Assembly (NCBI RefSeq): GCF_004337985.1
Contig: NC_043742.1
Coordinates: 310,001 to 374,000 of the forward strand
Origin: Pyricularia pennisetigena
Taxonomy: Eukaryota; Ascomycota; Sordariomycetes; Magnaporthales; Pyriculariaceae
Direction of reading: 5' to 3'
DNA length: 64,000 nt
In this document: positions 35,099-48,234 of the stretch, one piece after another
How positions within the stretch are numbered: the stretch's first letter is position 1
Layout of the letters: each line of letters starts with the position of its first letter
Program-made: the position numbers and the translations under genes
The notes under the pieces: model-generated
What the model saw: only the letters and a program-made list of their open reading frames with translations
Database searches by the model: none
What the model was told of the DNA's origin: nothing

Positions 35099-38000
35099 AT
35101 GGAAAATATATTTCCAATAATATTAATAAATATACCCGAAAAAATATTCCTATCCGCGCAATTTATAACCCAATATTTTACGTCCGACTTAACCCTATTA
35201 CCTCCATCAATATCGCAATTATTTTCGTTTTTATCGTTATTCCAATTATTATCGCCCAATCGTATATTCGAAAATAAATGGGAATTTAAGTTTTTTTTAA
35301 TCGATTAAAAACAATTACCGAAAGAATCCGAATCCGAAACGGAAATAAACCCCGAAACCAAATTTATTCGCGATATTACCAAATTTTGGCGCAACCGTTA
35401 CCGATATACCAATTTTACGCAACTTATCCACGTTTGGGTAATAACGGCAAATTTTTACGAAATTACCCGACCTACCCTATCGCGAATATTTTTTTTTAAA
35501 AAAACATTACGAAACCCTTAAATCCGAAAACGTTTACGCGTTAATGGGGTTAAATACCGTTTAAAGAATAAATTTTTTGCGTTTATTAAAACCGATTTTT
35601 TGCGCAGGAAATTGCAGCAATTAACATAATATTTACGCCTTTTTAACCGGTTCGAGCTTACAAATTTCCAATTTTCGGGAATAAAAAATTATTCCGCCAA
35701 AAACGTAAACGATATGGATTAGTTTAAATAGGTATTTAACACGTCCACCCAGGAAATCCCGTCCAAAACGCCAATATTATATAAATTTATATTTTCACTA
35801 TTATTGCATTCCCGGGGTTACCGCCCGTTTTATTTATCGTTACAAATTTCGAACGTGGTATATTTGGAATTAAATACCTTTTTAAAAACCACAAACCCCC
35901 CAACGTTAAAAAATTAACGCGTTTTATTAATATTGGCGATTTTAACCCACGGATATTCCCCCCAAAAAAATAATTATTTATTACGCGCATTCGCATTATA
36001 TTTTATAAATAATGGAATTCCATAACGTATTGTAAACACATTATCCGGGTTTGGAATATGTTTACTTTATAAAGCTATTAAACGGTAAACCTAACAGCTT
36101 GTCGCCGTTGCCCGAATACGTTATTAGCAATATTTATATTTATATTTAGTTTTTACCGCGAACAGTAATAATAATTTTATATATATATATATATTAATAT
36201 ATAAATAAATTTAAAAAGGATTGTTCGTAACCCAATATTATCCTTCGTATATAATAATTTCAATTTTTTGGACAAGGTACAGGATTTTGGATATGGAAGA
36301 CGTAACCGAATGCAAAATTTAATATCGTGTTTTTTTATATTAACGCCAGGATTTAAACGATATACGCAATCCCAATGGCACGCCACCGTATTTTTCCGCC
36401 AAAAATGGTTGCAAACGCCCGCCTTTTTACAATATCCGGACACCTATTACGAAAACGCCAAATATTATATAATGCACCAAATTTGTGGTTTTTTATTCCC
36501 TTACCGCCCATATACGCCTGGAATAATCCCATAATACCCTACCCTCGCACGAATTATATTAACCTTTTACCTTATCCAAACCCCCGCCATTACCGAAAAC
36601 GAAAAGGAATACGCAGGAATTATCCAAATCCACGAAATCCTTTTTAAACGTTTTTTAAACCTATTACCCGACCATTTCAACTATTTTTCCGTCCTGCTTT
36701 TCGTTTATAAAAATTAAAAAATAACGTTATATATCCGTACCATTTAGGGAATTTATATTAAATTATTTTAACCCTTTAATAAAAAATTATAAATATTACC
36801 CGTACCAACGTTTTTCCATATCGAATTCAATTTTATTAACCAATTATAATAATATTACGCCTTTATTATATCCATAAATATAATAAAGTTGGGGAAATAC
36901 AACCAATTTTAAAAAAATAAAAAGGAGTTTTACCACGTTTTACGGTTTTTACAAAATACATTCCGGTCCCGCATTTTATATATGATAATTACTATTTTAA
37001 TTTAAAACGGATTATTGGACAAAGATTAAATTTTTAAAAACGCCCTAGAAAAAAGTTTTACCGATATACCATATAATATATATATTTCCGTGGTAAACCG
37101 TATTTACGATAATATATTCGCTGGTTATATTAACGGTTTAATAGATATTGGATTATGGGATACAAATCCCAAAATTAATATCGTTTTCCGCACGCAACGC
37201 CGTTATTTGCAAATAATTAACTTTTTATAAATAATAATAAACGCGTTCCACCAAAAAAATTACGGCGTATTAGAAACTATAATACCGCAATTGGTCCTAT
37301 TTTTCTACGGTTGCAAAACAAAAAACTATAACCTTAAAATATTATATTTAACCTGGTTATTACGACTAAAGGTCACAAATTAACCGCTGCGTACCGGAAT
37401 TTTAAAATGAGCGTTCGTAAAATATATTACGGCCGGGAATGGATTTAAAACGGCAAACCTAGCAATTAAATATATTAATAGAAATTTCGCTATAAATATT
37501 AAAAATAACCGCAATTTTACGCACGATTTGCGAAAAATATTCCTAAATTGTGTAACGATGGGGCCAATCGCAATTACGGTGCGCAAAACATTGGAAAACA
37601 TCGCCCGTATACGCATTAATAGCAAATACCATATAATATTAACCAACCAGGATATAATCCATTATACGTATTTGTTATTCCAAAATAATTGGGGAAACGA
37701 AAAAGCCGAAATATTACCCAATTTCGACTTCGACGGCCCTAATTTATTATACCTGGGTTTAAAAAAGCTAATAGGCGATAAATTGGAGGTATTTAATTAA
37801 AAAATCGTACGCCCTAATAGCGTGCTATTTCAGGCGAATATTAAAAAAACAGGGGCAAATCCAAAAAAAGGATATAACCGGATAAACGGTTTAAATATTA
37901 ATGGTATAATTAATATCGAAAGAAATTTGCTGGACGGAATATACGAAAAATCCGACGAAAAAGGCGTATAAAATTTAAAATAATAAAAAACGAATTACGC

Positions 38001-38150
38001 AAACTAAAACGGGTAAAAACGAGGATCGTTCCATTATAAAAAGGAATAAAATAAACGAATAACGGTAACTTTACCCGCGAATAACGGAGGTAAAATAACG
38101 TCCGCAAAACCAGTAAATATAAACAAACAAATGCCAATTGTAAATTTGCT
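35099..38150 (+). pseudogene. DUF6589-like candidate transposase, degenerate (copy C)
   Basis: Best-preserved copy of the gene. It starts at ATG 35,099 (MENIFPIILINIPEKIFL). Blocks in order: LLHSRGYRPFYLSLQISN (about 35,801), SPQKNNYLLRAFALYFINNG (about 35,957), a Trp/Tyr-rich block HATVFFRQKWLQTPAFLQY (about 36,378), DIGLWDTNPKINIVFRTQRR (about 37,143), PQLVLFFYGCKTKNYNLKIL (about 37,288) and MGPIAITVRKTLENIARI (about 37,558). The order 'NYLL..F.LYF...G.P', then 'FFYG..KY...L', then 'R.RINSKYH' resembles fungal DUF6589 proteins, which are repeat-associated. As the only non-helicase gene of a TIR element it is the natural transposase candidate, but no catalytic triad could be identified. Confidence 0.65.
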
Positions 38151-38459
38151 TTAAAATAAAATGCGAAATATAATTTCTTCCAAAGTTTTCCGTATAAATA
38201 ACCCGTTTCCTATCCATTTTTTTACCCAAATAAGCCATATTTTCCATCCACCGCCAATTATAAATCCAATAAAAAGGATTTTAATAATAACCGTTATTAT
38301 AATACCCCATTAACCACGAATAATAAATCCATTAAACCGGATCCTAATAGTAATAATTGCTACAATATTATATATATAAAACCCCCAATTTTATAGCACC
38401 AAACCCCAAAAAAAAGCAAAACAAAAAAACGCAAACCGATTAAAAAAAACGAAAACGTT

Positions 38460-41400
38460 TAACAACGTTAAATATCTATTTAGGAGTGGGTTTATTAACG
38501 CCACGCTTCCTTTTCCGAACTGGGGTCGCGGTAAACGATCCAAAAACCGAATCGTCCTCCTCCTAATCCTTTTTTAAAATAAATATATAGGGTTTCCTTA
38601 ACGAATCGAATATAAATTTATCGTAATTAAAACCAAAATCGATAACTAAAAAAAACGGAATAACGACCGCCAAAAGGTCGGCGTTATTATTACCAAAAAT
38701 ACCTTTTTCAAACGGTTTATTAATTTCCCGGCGTTTAATAACCCAGGAACCAAAGTCCCTTATTAAAGCCCCGATAACCCGCGCGATCGCGGTTTCGTCG
38801 TAAAATCCATCGCTATTTTTAATCCATTTTATTAATTTAACCATAAACCTTTAATCCATAATAGTAAAATCGAAATAAGGTAAATATGTACGATTAATAT
38901 AATTAGTAAACGTATTACGGCCACCATTTTGCTTTTAATATTAGTATTTAATATAAATTGGACCCAACGTTAAAATAAAAGCTAACGTTTTTTCCACCAA
39001 ATCCTGTTCGTTAAATTATTTAAAAATATTTAATACGAGCATTAAAGTTAAGCGAAAATAAAATTCGCCTATGCGGCGCGTCCTATTAAAATAAAAAATA
39101 TTAAAATGCTAAGGGGGTTTTATTATCCAAACGAAGCAGTTAAAAGGCCAGGAAAATATAATTGCTATTATTTTATACGCCAGGAATTATTTAACAATTG
39201 AAAATTGGATAATTTTGGGGAAGTATATACGCGTAATATATTTAAATAATATTTATTATATATTAATAACGGTCGGAATAATAGAAAAAAGGGTATTAAC
39301 CTTCCGGAATATGCGATTTTTTACCCAATCGAAAATGGTACCTCGCATTTCGAAAATGCGCCAAATAATAGGTTTATTTTAACCTAACCGAATTAAGCGA
39401 CCACAAATTTGCAATTATTTATTAGCGTTCCATAATAAAGGGATAATAATGCTAGTGCAACAATTGGGGTGTAAATTAAAACCAGCGCTGGAAATGTTAA
39501 TATTTAAAATATAAACGTTAAAATTGGAACTGGAATCGGTGAAATTGGAAACGGTTTTATCGCGTTCGGTTTGGGATAAACTTAATCGGATAATAATTAT
39601 ACCGAAGCTGGCTTTTTCCAAAATAAAAGCAATAAAATTAAAAAAATTAATAGGTATATTAAAAATTGTAATAATTGTTACAAAAATGGAAAAATAACAG
39701 CTATTATAACATTTATTACAATCCAGAAATATAAAAATTGTAACAATTATTATAATAACTATGGGGAAGGAAAAGGATTAAAACAATTATTATTATATAA
39801 CCAATTTACGCTTAAATCCAAAAATTGCGGGTTATACCCAGGACGCGTTAACCCTTTTTTTTTTCTTTTATACAAATTTCGACCACGCGGGCAATAAATG
39901 GCGATTCGTTTAATATAAAATGGACTATTTTAACCCTGCCCGACGGAGGTAACGTTTTAAAATTAATGCAAATTTTCGAATAAACCCAGTTAAAGGAACC
40001 GTCGCTGCTATATTAAATTAAAGCGTCCACAATTACCGATTTAAAACGGGTTTTTCCTTTTTGTAAACTTTTTTTAAAACTTTGTCGGACGTTACGGTGT
40101 TTGGCTTTAAAATCCATTTTTTTTAACGCCAGCATTTTACCCAATTCCGCCGAATTAACATCCCGGGTATTATCCTCGGCGTGGATTATTAACCAAAAAA
40201 GGTAATTAATTACCAAAAACTGCAGCAGGCGGATAAAACCTATATTAAAAAAAACCGAGGTTTGGCGGTTATTAATTATAATATCCGTATTAGTGGGAAT
40301 TCCTGATGGAACGGGATTAATATTGTCGGTATTTTCGCCCACGAATGCGGTAATAATGTTTTTAAAAATTGTTTCGGTATTCGTTATAACGTTTTCGAAA
40401 CGGTGACCAAATTGGAGTTCCTTAATAATAATATTATAGGGCGGAATGCGTTTACGGGGATAAATAATTGTACCGTTGGGTAAAATAAGCCCGGTATCCA
40501 TACCCCTGCGTACCGTAAATACGTCCGTATATTTAAAAATTATTAACGACTTTTCGTTTAATATAGTGGTAGGAGTTATAAAATTTAAAATTCGAAAGTA
40601 AAATAACCACCATTTCCAACCCATCGATTCGAATTTTTGTAGGGAGGTTTTGGTGTTTTTATCGATATTAAAAACGACGAAATAACCATTATTTTCCCAA
40701 ATATAATCGACCGTAAATATATTTTCCTAAAATAGGTTTTTAAATCGGGCGAAAGGGATTGCAATTTTGTCCTAAACCAGGGCACCAAAGCTAATAATAT
40801 CCCTAATTTTGTTAATAATCGGCGTAGTAATGGCCATACCCCGATTAATGTAAAGGATAAGGCGAAATACGCGGTGTGTTATTAATTCGCGGTAGCGGAG
40901 GTATTGAGTTTCGTTTCCAATTATACGTTAAAAAAAAATACCGAATAATAAATATATAACCAAACGCCGGATATTTTTAGTGTTTTCGCCCGTGGAAAAA
41001 TCGGCCTTCCGACCGTTTTTGCGTTAACGGTTCCTAATAAAATTATTTAGTTTAAACAAATATATTAATATAACGAAATTATAACAATTATTACAAAAAA
41101 TATTTATTAGGTATTATTTTTAATATTGGAATTATCGTCGAGGTTGTCGACGTCGGGGGGGCGCTGCTAAAAATTGGAATCGATAACCTTATTTATGCAT
41201 TATAAGTTAAACACCTTTTTTACGTTATAAATTTCGTCCAACTGTTTAGTTTTTCGGATTAGGAATGTCGAATAAAATGTAATAATAACCGTACCCGCAG
41301 ATTTGGAATTAGATTTGCGGGCGGCGAATTTGGTTAAAATATCGTAAAATTGCGCCTGGGTAAAAATAGTAGCCGTTCGCGGGGCATCGGTAACGTATAC

Positions 41401-44330
41401 CTCGGTTAAACTATAATAATATTTGACGTCGAGGGTTGGGAAATTGGTTATTACCTTTTTAAATATTTGCGAAATAAAATTAACCGGGACGAAAATTAAG
41501 GTGGGAAGACATCCGTCGGTATTTTGGATAAATCGGTCGTGTTAGTAACGGATATACCATATATAAATCGCCGTAAAATAAATAATCGTTTTTTTTTATA
41601 CCCATTTCGTTGGTTAATAACCAACTTTTAAAAACTAACTGCTCCAACTTTAATAGGGTATGGACATCTAAACCGAAAAAAAAGTTAATTTAACAAAAAC
41701 AAAAATTGTAATAATAGTTACAAAAGTAGGGGTGGGATTATAATAATAATTACAAAAATAGGGGCAGGATTATAACAATAATTACAAAAATAGGGGCAAA
41801 ATTGTAACGACAATTACAATTATTAGGGATAATGTATATATAATTTACTGACCAGTGAATAGGGTAATTAATAGCAACCCAAAAAAGTATTAGGTATATT
41901 CCAATTAGACCAAAAATATTTACCTTTGATTTTCTTATATTTAAAACCGATTTTATTATCGGTATTTAAACCGTCGACAGGTAAGGTGTTTTAAAAAAAG
42001 CGCAATTTTATTATAACAACTTAAATCGCGTCCGAATTAAAAAGATAACCAGTCCAGGGATAATTTTTAATTAAAATAAAAAATTGCGCATAATATGCCA
42101 AAAAAACCGCTAGGATTTTTTCGCGGGCGTCCTCGAAAATTTCCTTTTTTGCGCGGTTTATATTAGCAAATCGATCGGCGATGGTGGATTGGGTTTATAT
42201 AAAATTAAAAAAATCGTTTTATTGGTCGTCGCCAAAAAACTTGGGATAAAATTCGGTAATTTTTGTTTTAGGTTTGGTAAAAATGGGACGATGGAACCGT
42301 CCCTCGTCGTACAAATTGTTAAAAATATTTTTAAATGGTAACAAATCCAATGGGTGCATTTAAATTTAATTTGCACGTTTTTTTTTTTAACCGTCCGACC
42401 TTAATGGGTTTAAAACGGGACCAGGTATTAATAGCGAGCATTATTATCGTCCTATTGTAACAGGCGCGGTTAAAACCAAATAAATTGGCGACGTCGATAG
42501 TTTGGTCGGTTCGCGAACGGGTAACCAAACGATGTTAAAATTGCATTAAATGCAAATTGTTTAAAACGATAACGTTATCGGCGATAATTATATAATCGGC
42601 GATAATAAACAGGGTGGAAAATTGTTCAATATTAAATTTAAAAAAGTTACGGCAATTTCCACCAAAATCGTTAAAATTTTTTTTATTTCCAATAACGATT
42701 TTTCCCTACCGGCGAAAAATAAAATAAAGGAAATAGTACCAAATTTTAAACCAATCGTTAATATAGTAACCGCTATATATATATGGTCCAGGGTTAGCGG
42801 TTTTAAATTTTAAATCGCCGTTTTTAAAATTAGGTCCGGTGGTTATTATCCGCAGGTAAATTAATATCGTGGCGAAAATTGTGGGAATTATAACCGGTTT
42901 AAATTTGTTTGCGAATATTTTGAACCCGGGGAAGTTAATATCGTTTTGGCGGATAAAGGGGGGGATAGGGGGTAGGCGACGCCGATTTGCCAAATTATCG
43001 AAAATAGGTTTAATACCCCTATCGTTAAATATATCCGGTACGGAAGCCAAAATCTTTTACCAAACGGGTATTTTATTACTTTGAATCTATTTACCGGGAT
43101 TACCTGCTTTAAAATAAATTTAAAAAACCGAATACGTCGGCAATTAAAAATAAATTAACCAACAATTAAAATTGTGCCCGTTATCCCAAAATATATAAAA
43201 GGGTAAAAGCCAAATTGTAATAATCATTATATTGTAGCAGTAATTATTTGGTATTACCGCAAAAAATTGTAATAGTTGTTACAATACAATAAATAGCAGG
43301 ATATATTAATACAAAAATTGTAATAATTGTCGCAATCCAATAAAAGAAATATTAACCTATTATATTAATATGTGATATTAAAGCATTTATCGTTTTATAA
43401 CCAAATACAACTATTACCTCGTTTATATTCGACGAATTATTATTAAAATAATATACCAAAATCTGGTTATTAACGCGTATTTTTGCTGCGGCGACGCCAG
43501 CAACGGATTAAAAGCGTTTAAGGGTTTGGGCGATTGGGGTTTCGTTCCTATTACGGAAAATATTATTTCCGCGACCGAACCAGGCGGGCGGGTTGGTATT
43601 ATTATTAATTTTAAAGTAGTTAATATAACCCAAATAGGGTATAATGCGAACTATTTTAATAATATTCGTATTTTTTACCCTGCGCCAAATTGTAATAATT
43701 ATCGCCAATACGGATTAGTTTTTACCCAATTGAAAATCTTTTTATAACGGGACGGGTAAACGATTTAAAAAATCCGTATTTTTATATAATGGGAAATAAT
43801 ATTCGGGTTATGCGAAATTTATTGGTCCATTATTTAACGTCGAATTAAATTTGGGTTACGTCCGCGATACCGAAGTGAAATTGGTTTTGGTTAACCGAAC
43901 GGTGGTGGTTTTATATATACGGGGTACGGGCGGCCTATTTAATGGCGCGGGTGCAAAGTTAATAATAATTTCCGGTTATAGTGCAAAAGGCCGGTTTTTG
44001 GGGTTTTTTGGTGGCGGGGACAATGCGTTGGTAAATGGTTTAAAAAATGCCAGGGGAATTTGCAATTGGCGGTTGTCCAAATCCGGGGTAAATTCGTTAT
44101 AATTATCGTCCATATTAATACTATTATCGCTCTTATTGGCGGATGCGGGGGTAGGTTAATTATCGTTTTCGTTTATATAAATATCGTCGTTATTATAATC
44201 GACGGGGGCGGGGGTGGGCTCGTTATCGCCGGCGTTTATATCGGTATTATTTCCATTTTTATCGACGGGGGCGGGGGTAAATTTATTATCGCCGGAATTT
44301 ATATTAGCATTATTTTAATTATTATTATTA
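38460..44330 (-). pseudogene. SNF2-family ATPase/helicase, degenerate (copy C)
   Basis: Minus-strand counterpart of 24,860-30,790. Readable blocks include the basic tail region (38,460-38,844), helicase C motifs (about 39,415-39,621, with LSQTERDKTVSNFTDSSS and SAGFNLHP) and a 203-codon open block at 40,013-40,624 between the ATPase and C-terminal domains, the longest surviving frame of this gene. The N-terminal repeat region ends near 44,330. All copies are broken by RIP-type stops. Confidence 0.78.
41700..41825. repeat. ~31-bp palindromic minisatellite (copy C)
   Basis: Four units of ATTGTAATAATnnTTACAAAAnTAGGGG type, at the same place relative to the SNF2-like gene as in A and B. Confidence 0.8.
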
Positions 44331-44345
44331 TTATTAAAAATAGGG
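44100..44345 (-). repeat. Asp/Asn/Pro-rich coding repeat (copy C)
   Basis: Tandem GACGGGGGCGGGGGTnG units on plus. On minus they encode the same TPAPVD...NAGDN type repeats as A and B, followed by an (ATT)n tract at about 44,318-44,336. Confidence 0.65.
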
Positions 44346-45729
44346 GGAAAATTTAGGGGGATTCCGGTTATATCCGAATAATTTTATAATGTAAAACGGT
44401 CTAACCGAACAAAATTTAATTCCAAAATAATTGCAATATCCGCGTCGTAATTTTCCAAATCCTTAAAGTATTAGTTTATTTTTTTTATCCGCGTTTTTTT
44501 TTATAATGTAGTTATTAGGTGGGCAAATAATTTAGCATTATTAGGTATATGTCCCAACGTAAAGTTGGTGGTGGTTTGGGCGGAGGTTTTGCCTTTTTGG
44601 CGTTTTTTGGGAGCTATAATAACAAAAGAACGTAATTGTGACAATTGTTACGGTTTTTAGCGAATTAAAGCAATTATTGTAACTATTATTACAATAAAAT
44701 TAGTTAATTTGCCCCGGATTAAACCGGGTGGGGGGTACCCTTGCGATACAGGGGCGTTAATTATAATTTACCCTCGTTACGACTGGGTTAATACCTATTT
44801 GGGTGGGTAGGGTATAAATAGTTTTATCCAATTAAAAATGTTTTAATTAAATTTCCTAACGAATATGTTTATAATATTTGCTAAAGCAATTTTGCGATTA
44901 CAACAATTATTATATTTATTGGTTAAAAATTCAACGTTGGTTTAATCGTTACAATTTTATATTAATCGTTATAAAAAGAATTTAACGGTTGGGAAAAAGG
45001 TTTTTGTTGTAAAAAAAAAAAAGCTAATAAAAATAAAAAAAAAGGTATTTATAATTGGGTTTACGTATGGGGTTTTCTGCTAATAAAGCAAATTTAAAGT
45101 GGAAACGCCAAAGCTTCCGGAATTTAACCGTAACAATTGTTACAACTCGCAATATCAAACCTTTTTATTTTTAATCGGGGCGCCGTTACGCCGTACCAAT
45201 TTATATATAATCCAAATTTTCAATTTACGTAATAATTGTTATTATCCAGCATTTGGTCGTTCTATTTAGGCCGTTAATTGGGGATTTTGGTATTTAACAA
45301 TTATATACTTTACGCTATTTAATCTTCCCCCCCTGGCTAGTCCAATTCGGCGTCGCTTTTTTTATCGTTCGACCCTTTTATAATCCAAGGCACGTTATTT
45401 AATTTAATTAAAATTTAACTTTATTCGCCCTTTAGTTTTTGGGTTATAAATTTATAAACGTTTTTATATTGGATATTTTTACAACCGTTAACGCTAACCA
45501 GCATTTCAATTTATAATTATAATACCGTTTAATTCGTTCGTCGGCGTTTATTAATTTATTTTCCCGAATAATTATTAATTATATCCATCGTTTCCTAAAA
45601 TGCCACCGTGCTTTAATTCCGCCGCCTTTTTTTTGTTATTTATATAAATAGGAAGCGTAATTTCGTATCCCATTTTCGTATATTATTGGGAGTTAAACAA
45701 CGAAATAATCGTTATATTGTTTAAACTGT

Positions 45730-47793
45730 TTAATTAATTATAAATTTGGAACATTTTCCAGCAAATCGTTTTTCGTCCATTCCCGGTTATAGGAATGGAC
45801 GAATTTTTTAACGATATTAAAAATTATTGGTTAAGGTAATATTAACTGGGATAATAGGTCGTATAACCGCCGCGGGTTTGGGTAAAAAATAATTATAATA
45901 AAATAAATACCCCATTTGTCCAATTGTTTAAATATATAATTTTTTTTGGAATTTTTCCTCGGTATTTTAATTAGTTGTTCTTTAGGGGGTAATGCGGGTA
46001 AAACTCCAATTTGGGTGACGCAGGCGTTGCAATAGTTTTTAAATTGGTTTATTGTAAAAAATGGATTCGTTTTTTATATAAAACTTAATATAATTCGTCG
46101 AAAATATTTAGCGTTGGCGAAGGTTTGCATATTTGGCGCTTCCTTTTTTAATTTTTTCCCATTAATTATTTCCTATTACGTCCAATAGGGCGGAACGCGT
46201 GGTTTAAATATACCCAAAAGGCCGGTTTGTAGTAATTCCGACGTTTTTGCCCGGTTATTATCGTTTAAATTAGATTTAACGATACATGGAAGGTTAATAG
46301 GGAATAACCGCGTTTATAAATACGTTAAAAATTTAAATAAATAATTTGTAAGCTTTTAGCGTTTTTTCGTAGTATTACGGGTTATTTGGTTAATTTGGTT
46401 AATAATTTTGGTTTAATTGGTTTATATTTAACGATGGACCCCTGCGTATCGAAATATTAATAAAACGCAAAAAAATATGCAGTTTTTTTACGGTTGGGCC
46501 CGCGTGCGGTTCGTCCGAACTTTTACCACAAATTTACGGGGTCGCTTAATATTAACGCGCCGTATTGCACTATACGTTCCATATTAAATATATTTATACC
46601 CATACCCAAAAATAAAATAGAAAATATAATGCGAACTTTAAAATCCGGTTTGGAAAATTTTGCGTAAATTTTAATTTTATCGATTTTAGGTATAAATGTA
46701 TTATACCGGATAATTATATCGGTTGCGTTTCGTTTAATAAATTTCCTTAATACGAAATTTTTTATAAAAAATTGGCGTATTTGGATAATGCGGTTTTTGG
46801 CGTCCATATATATAATAGTTTTAAAAATACGGGTGGCGGATAATAATGTAATATTCCTGATTAAGAATAGGAAACGCCGGTAATCGTTAATAAAGGTTTT
46901 GCGTTCCAAACATTATATTATAATTGTAATTTCGGGTCGGTCGAAAGGCGTTTTAACGAAACGCATTATTTTTTTATAATACAATTGGTCGAAAACGTAA
47001 ATTTTAATTTTTGCTATAAAGGTTACGGTGCACCCGAATATAAATACATTTGCTGGTATAATTGCCCGGACCAAACGTAATATGGAAAACGATTCCCTAA
47101 AATTTTTCCACTCTAAAATTATGTAAAATTTATTAATAGCAAATAAAACGATACGTTGGTGGAATATAGGGTTTCGAAAAAGTTTAAAAAATCGGTAATT
47201 GGTGGTTTATTCCGGGCCTAAAAAAATGTGCGTGTATTTACAAACGGTTTACGGGTTCTAAAAAAGGTTATATTAAATAAAATTAACTTTAATAATAAAA
47301 ACCGTATATTTATATTTACGTTTAAAATGGATTGGTCGATTAATTTGGGGTTCGCGGCGGGATAACGTTATATATTGCGTAATTGTTTTTATTTTAATTT
47401 GTTTAATGGAATTATTTAAATAATAATAATATTATTGCGAATTACCGAAATAGTTTGCAATATTATATTTTTCCCGTACCCGGTTTTTGCCAGCAAAATG
47501 ATATTTTTTATATTATATGAAACCCGGTATATATATTGTATTTGGTTATAGTGTGGGATTCGTGCAGGAATATTAAGGGGTTTATAGAGGTTTAAAAACT
47601 ATATAACAGTTAAGGAAACGAGTTTATATTATAGGTTTAAATTATTAAAAGTTTTGGTTTTGGCGTATAATTCCGGGAGGATATGTACGTCGGAAAAGGT
47701 ATTTGCCGCCGCGTATACGGGATTGGGACCGCGAAAAATTGCGTCGATTTGGTGGGAAAACGAAGTATATGTGGGCGTGTTTCCGGATATTAT
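45730..47793 (-). pseudogene. RecQ-like superfamily 2 helicase, degenerate (copy C)
   Basis: Counterpart of 21,371-23,440. The open block 46,523-46,909 includes LSATRIFKTIIYMDAKNR and KVRIIFSILFLGMGINIFNM..IVQYGALILSDPVNLW, keeping the LGMG signature that copy B has lost. The start codon seen in B reads ATA here. Frame breaks and stops throughout. Confidence 0.78.
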
Positions 47794-47926
47794 ATATATG
47801 TAATTTAATACGAATATATAAAAATTTGCGGAAATAATGGTTTTTTTTAATGGGTGGATATATAGCGTATTATATAATATATATTTTATGCGAATTGTAA
47901 AATTAATGGTTTTGCGATATTTGGAT

Positions 47927-47983
47927 TAAAATTTATATGTAAAAATTCCTTTCGCTTTTGCGATTTTTTACATATAAATTTTA
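47927..47983. other. Conserved long hairpin (copy C)
   Basis: Arms AAAATTTATATGTAAAAA and TTTTTTACATATAAATTTT around TTCCTTTCGCTTTTGCGA. It lies between the RecQ-like gene and the right terminus. Confidence 0.75.
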
Positions 47984-48234
47984 ACGGATTATAATCGTTA
48001 TTATTAAAATGCGAAATGGGTATCGATGGTGTTTCTGGGTTAATAATGGGGATACCGCTATAAACGGATAAAGGGCGGGTTATATCCAATTTTTAATTGG
48101 CGTACCGGGTGCAAAAAAATTTAAATTGATGAAAAAGGCCTACCAATTCCTATTTTTAACGATATTTTCTTTTTTCGATATTTTGCGTGGTTGTGGAATA
48201 ATGAGGGAGTATCGGTCGTAAAAAGGCCAAAAAT

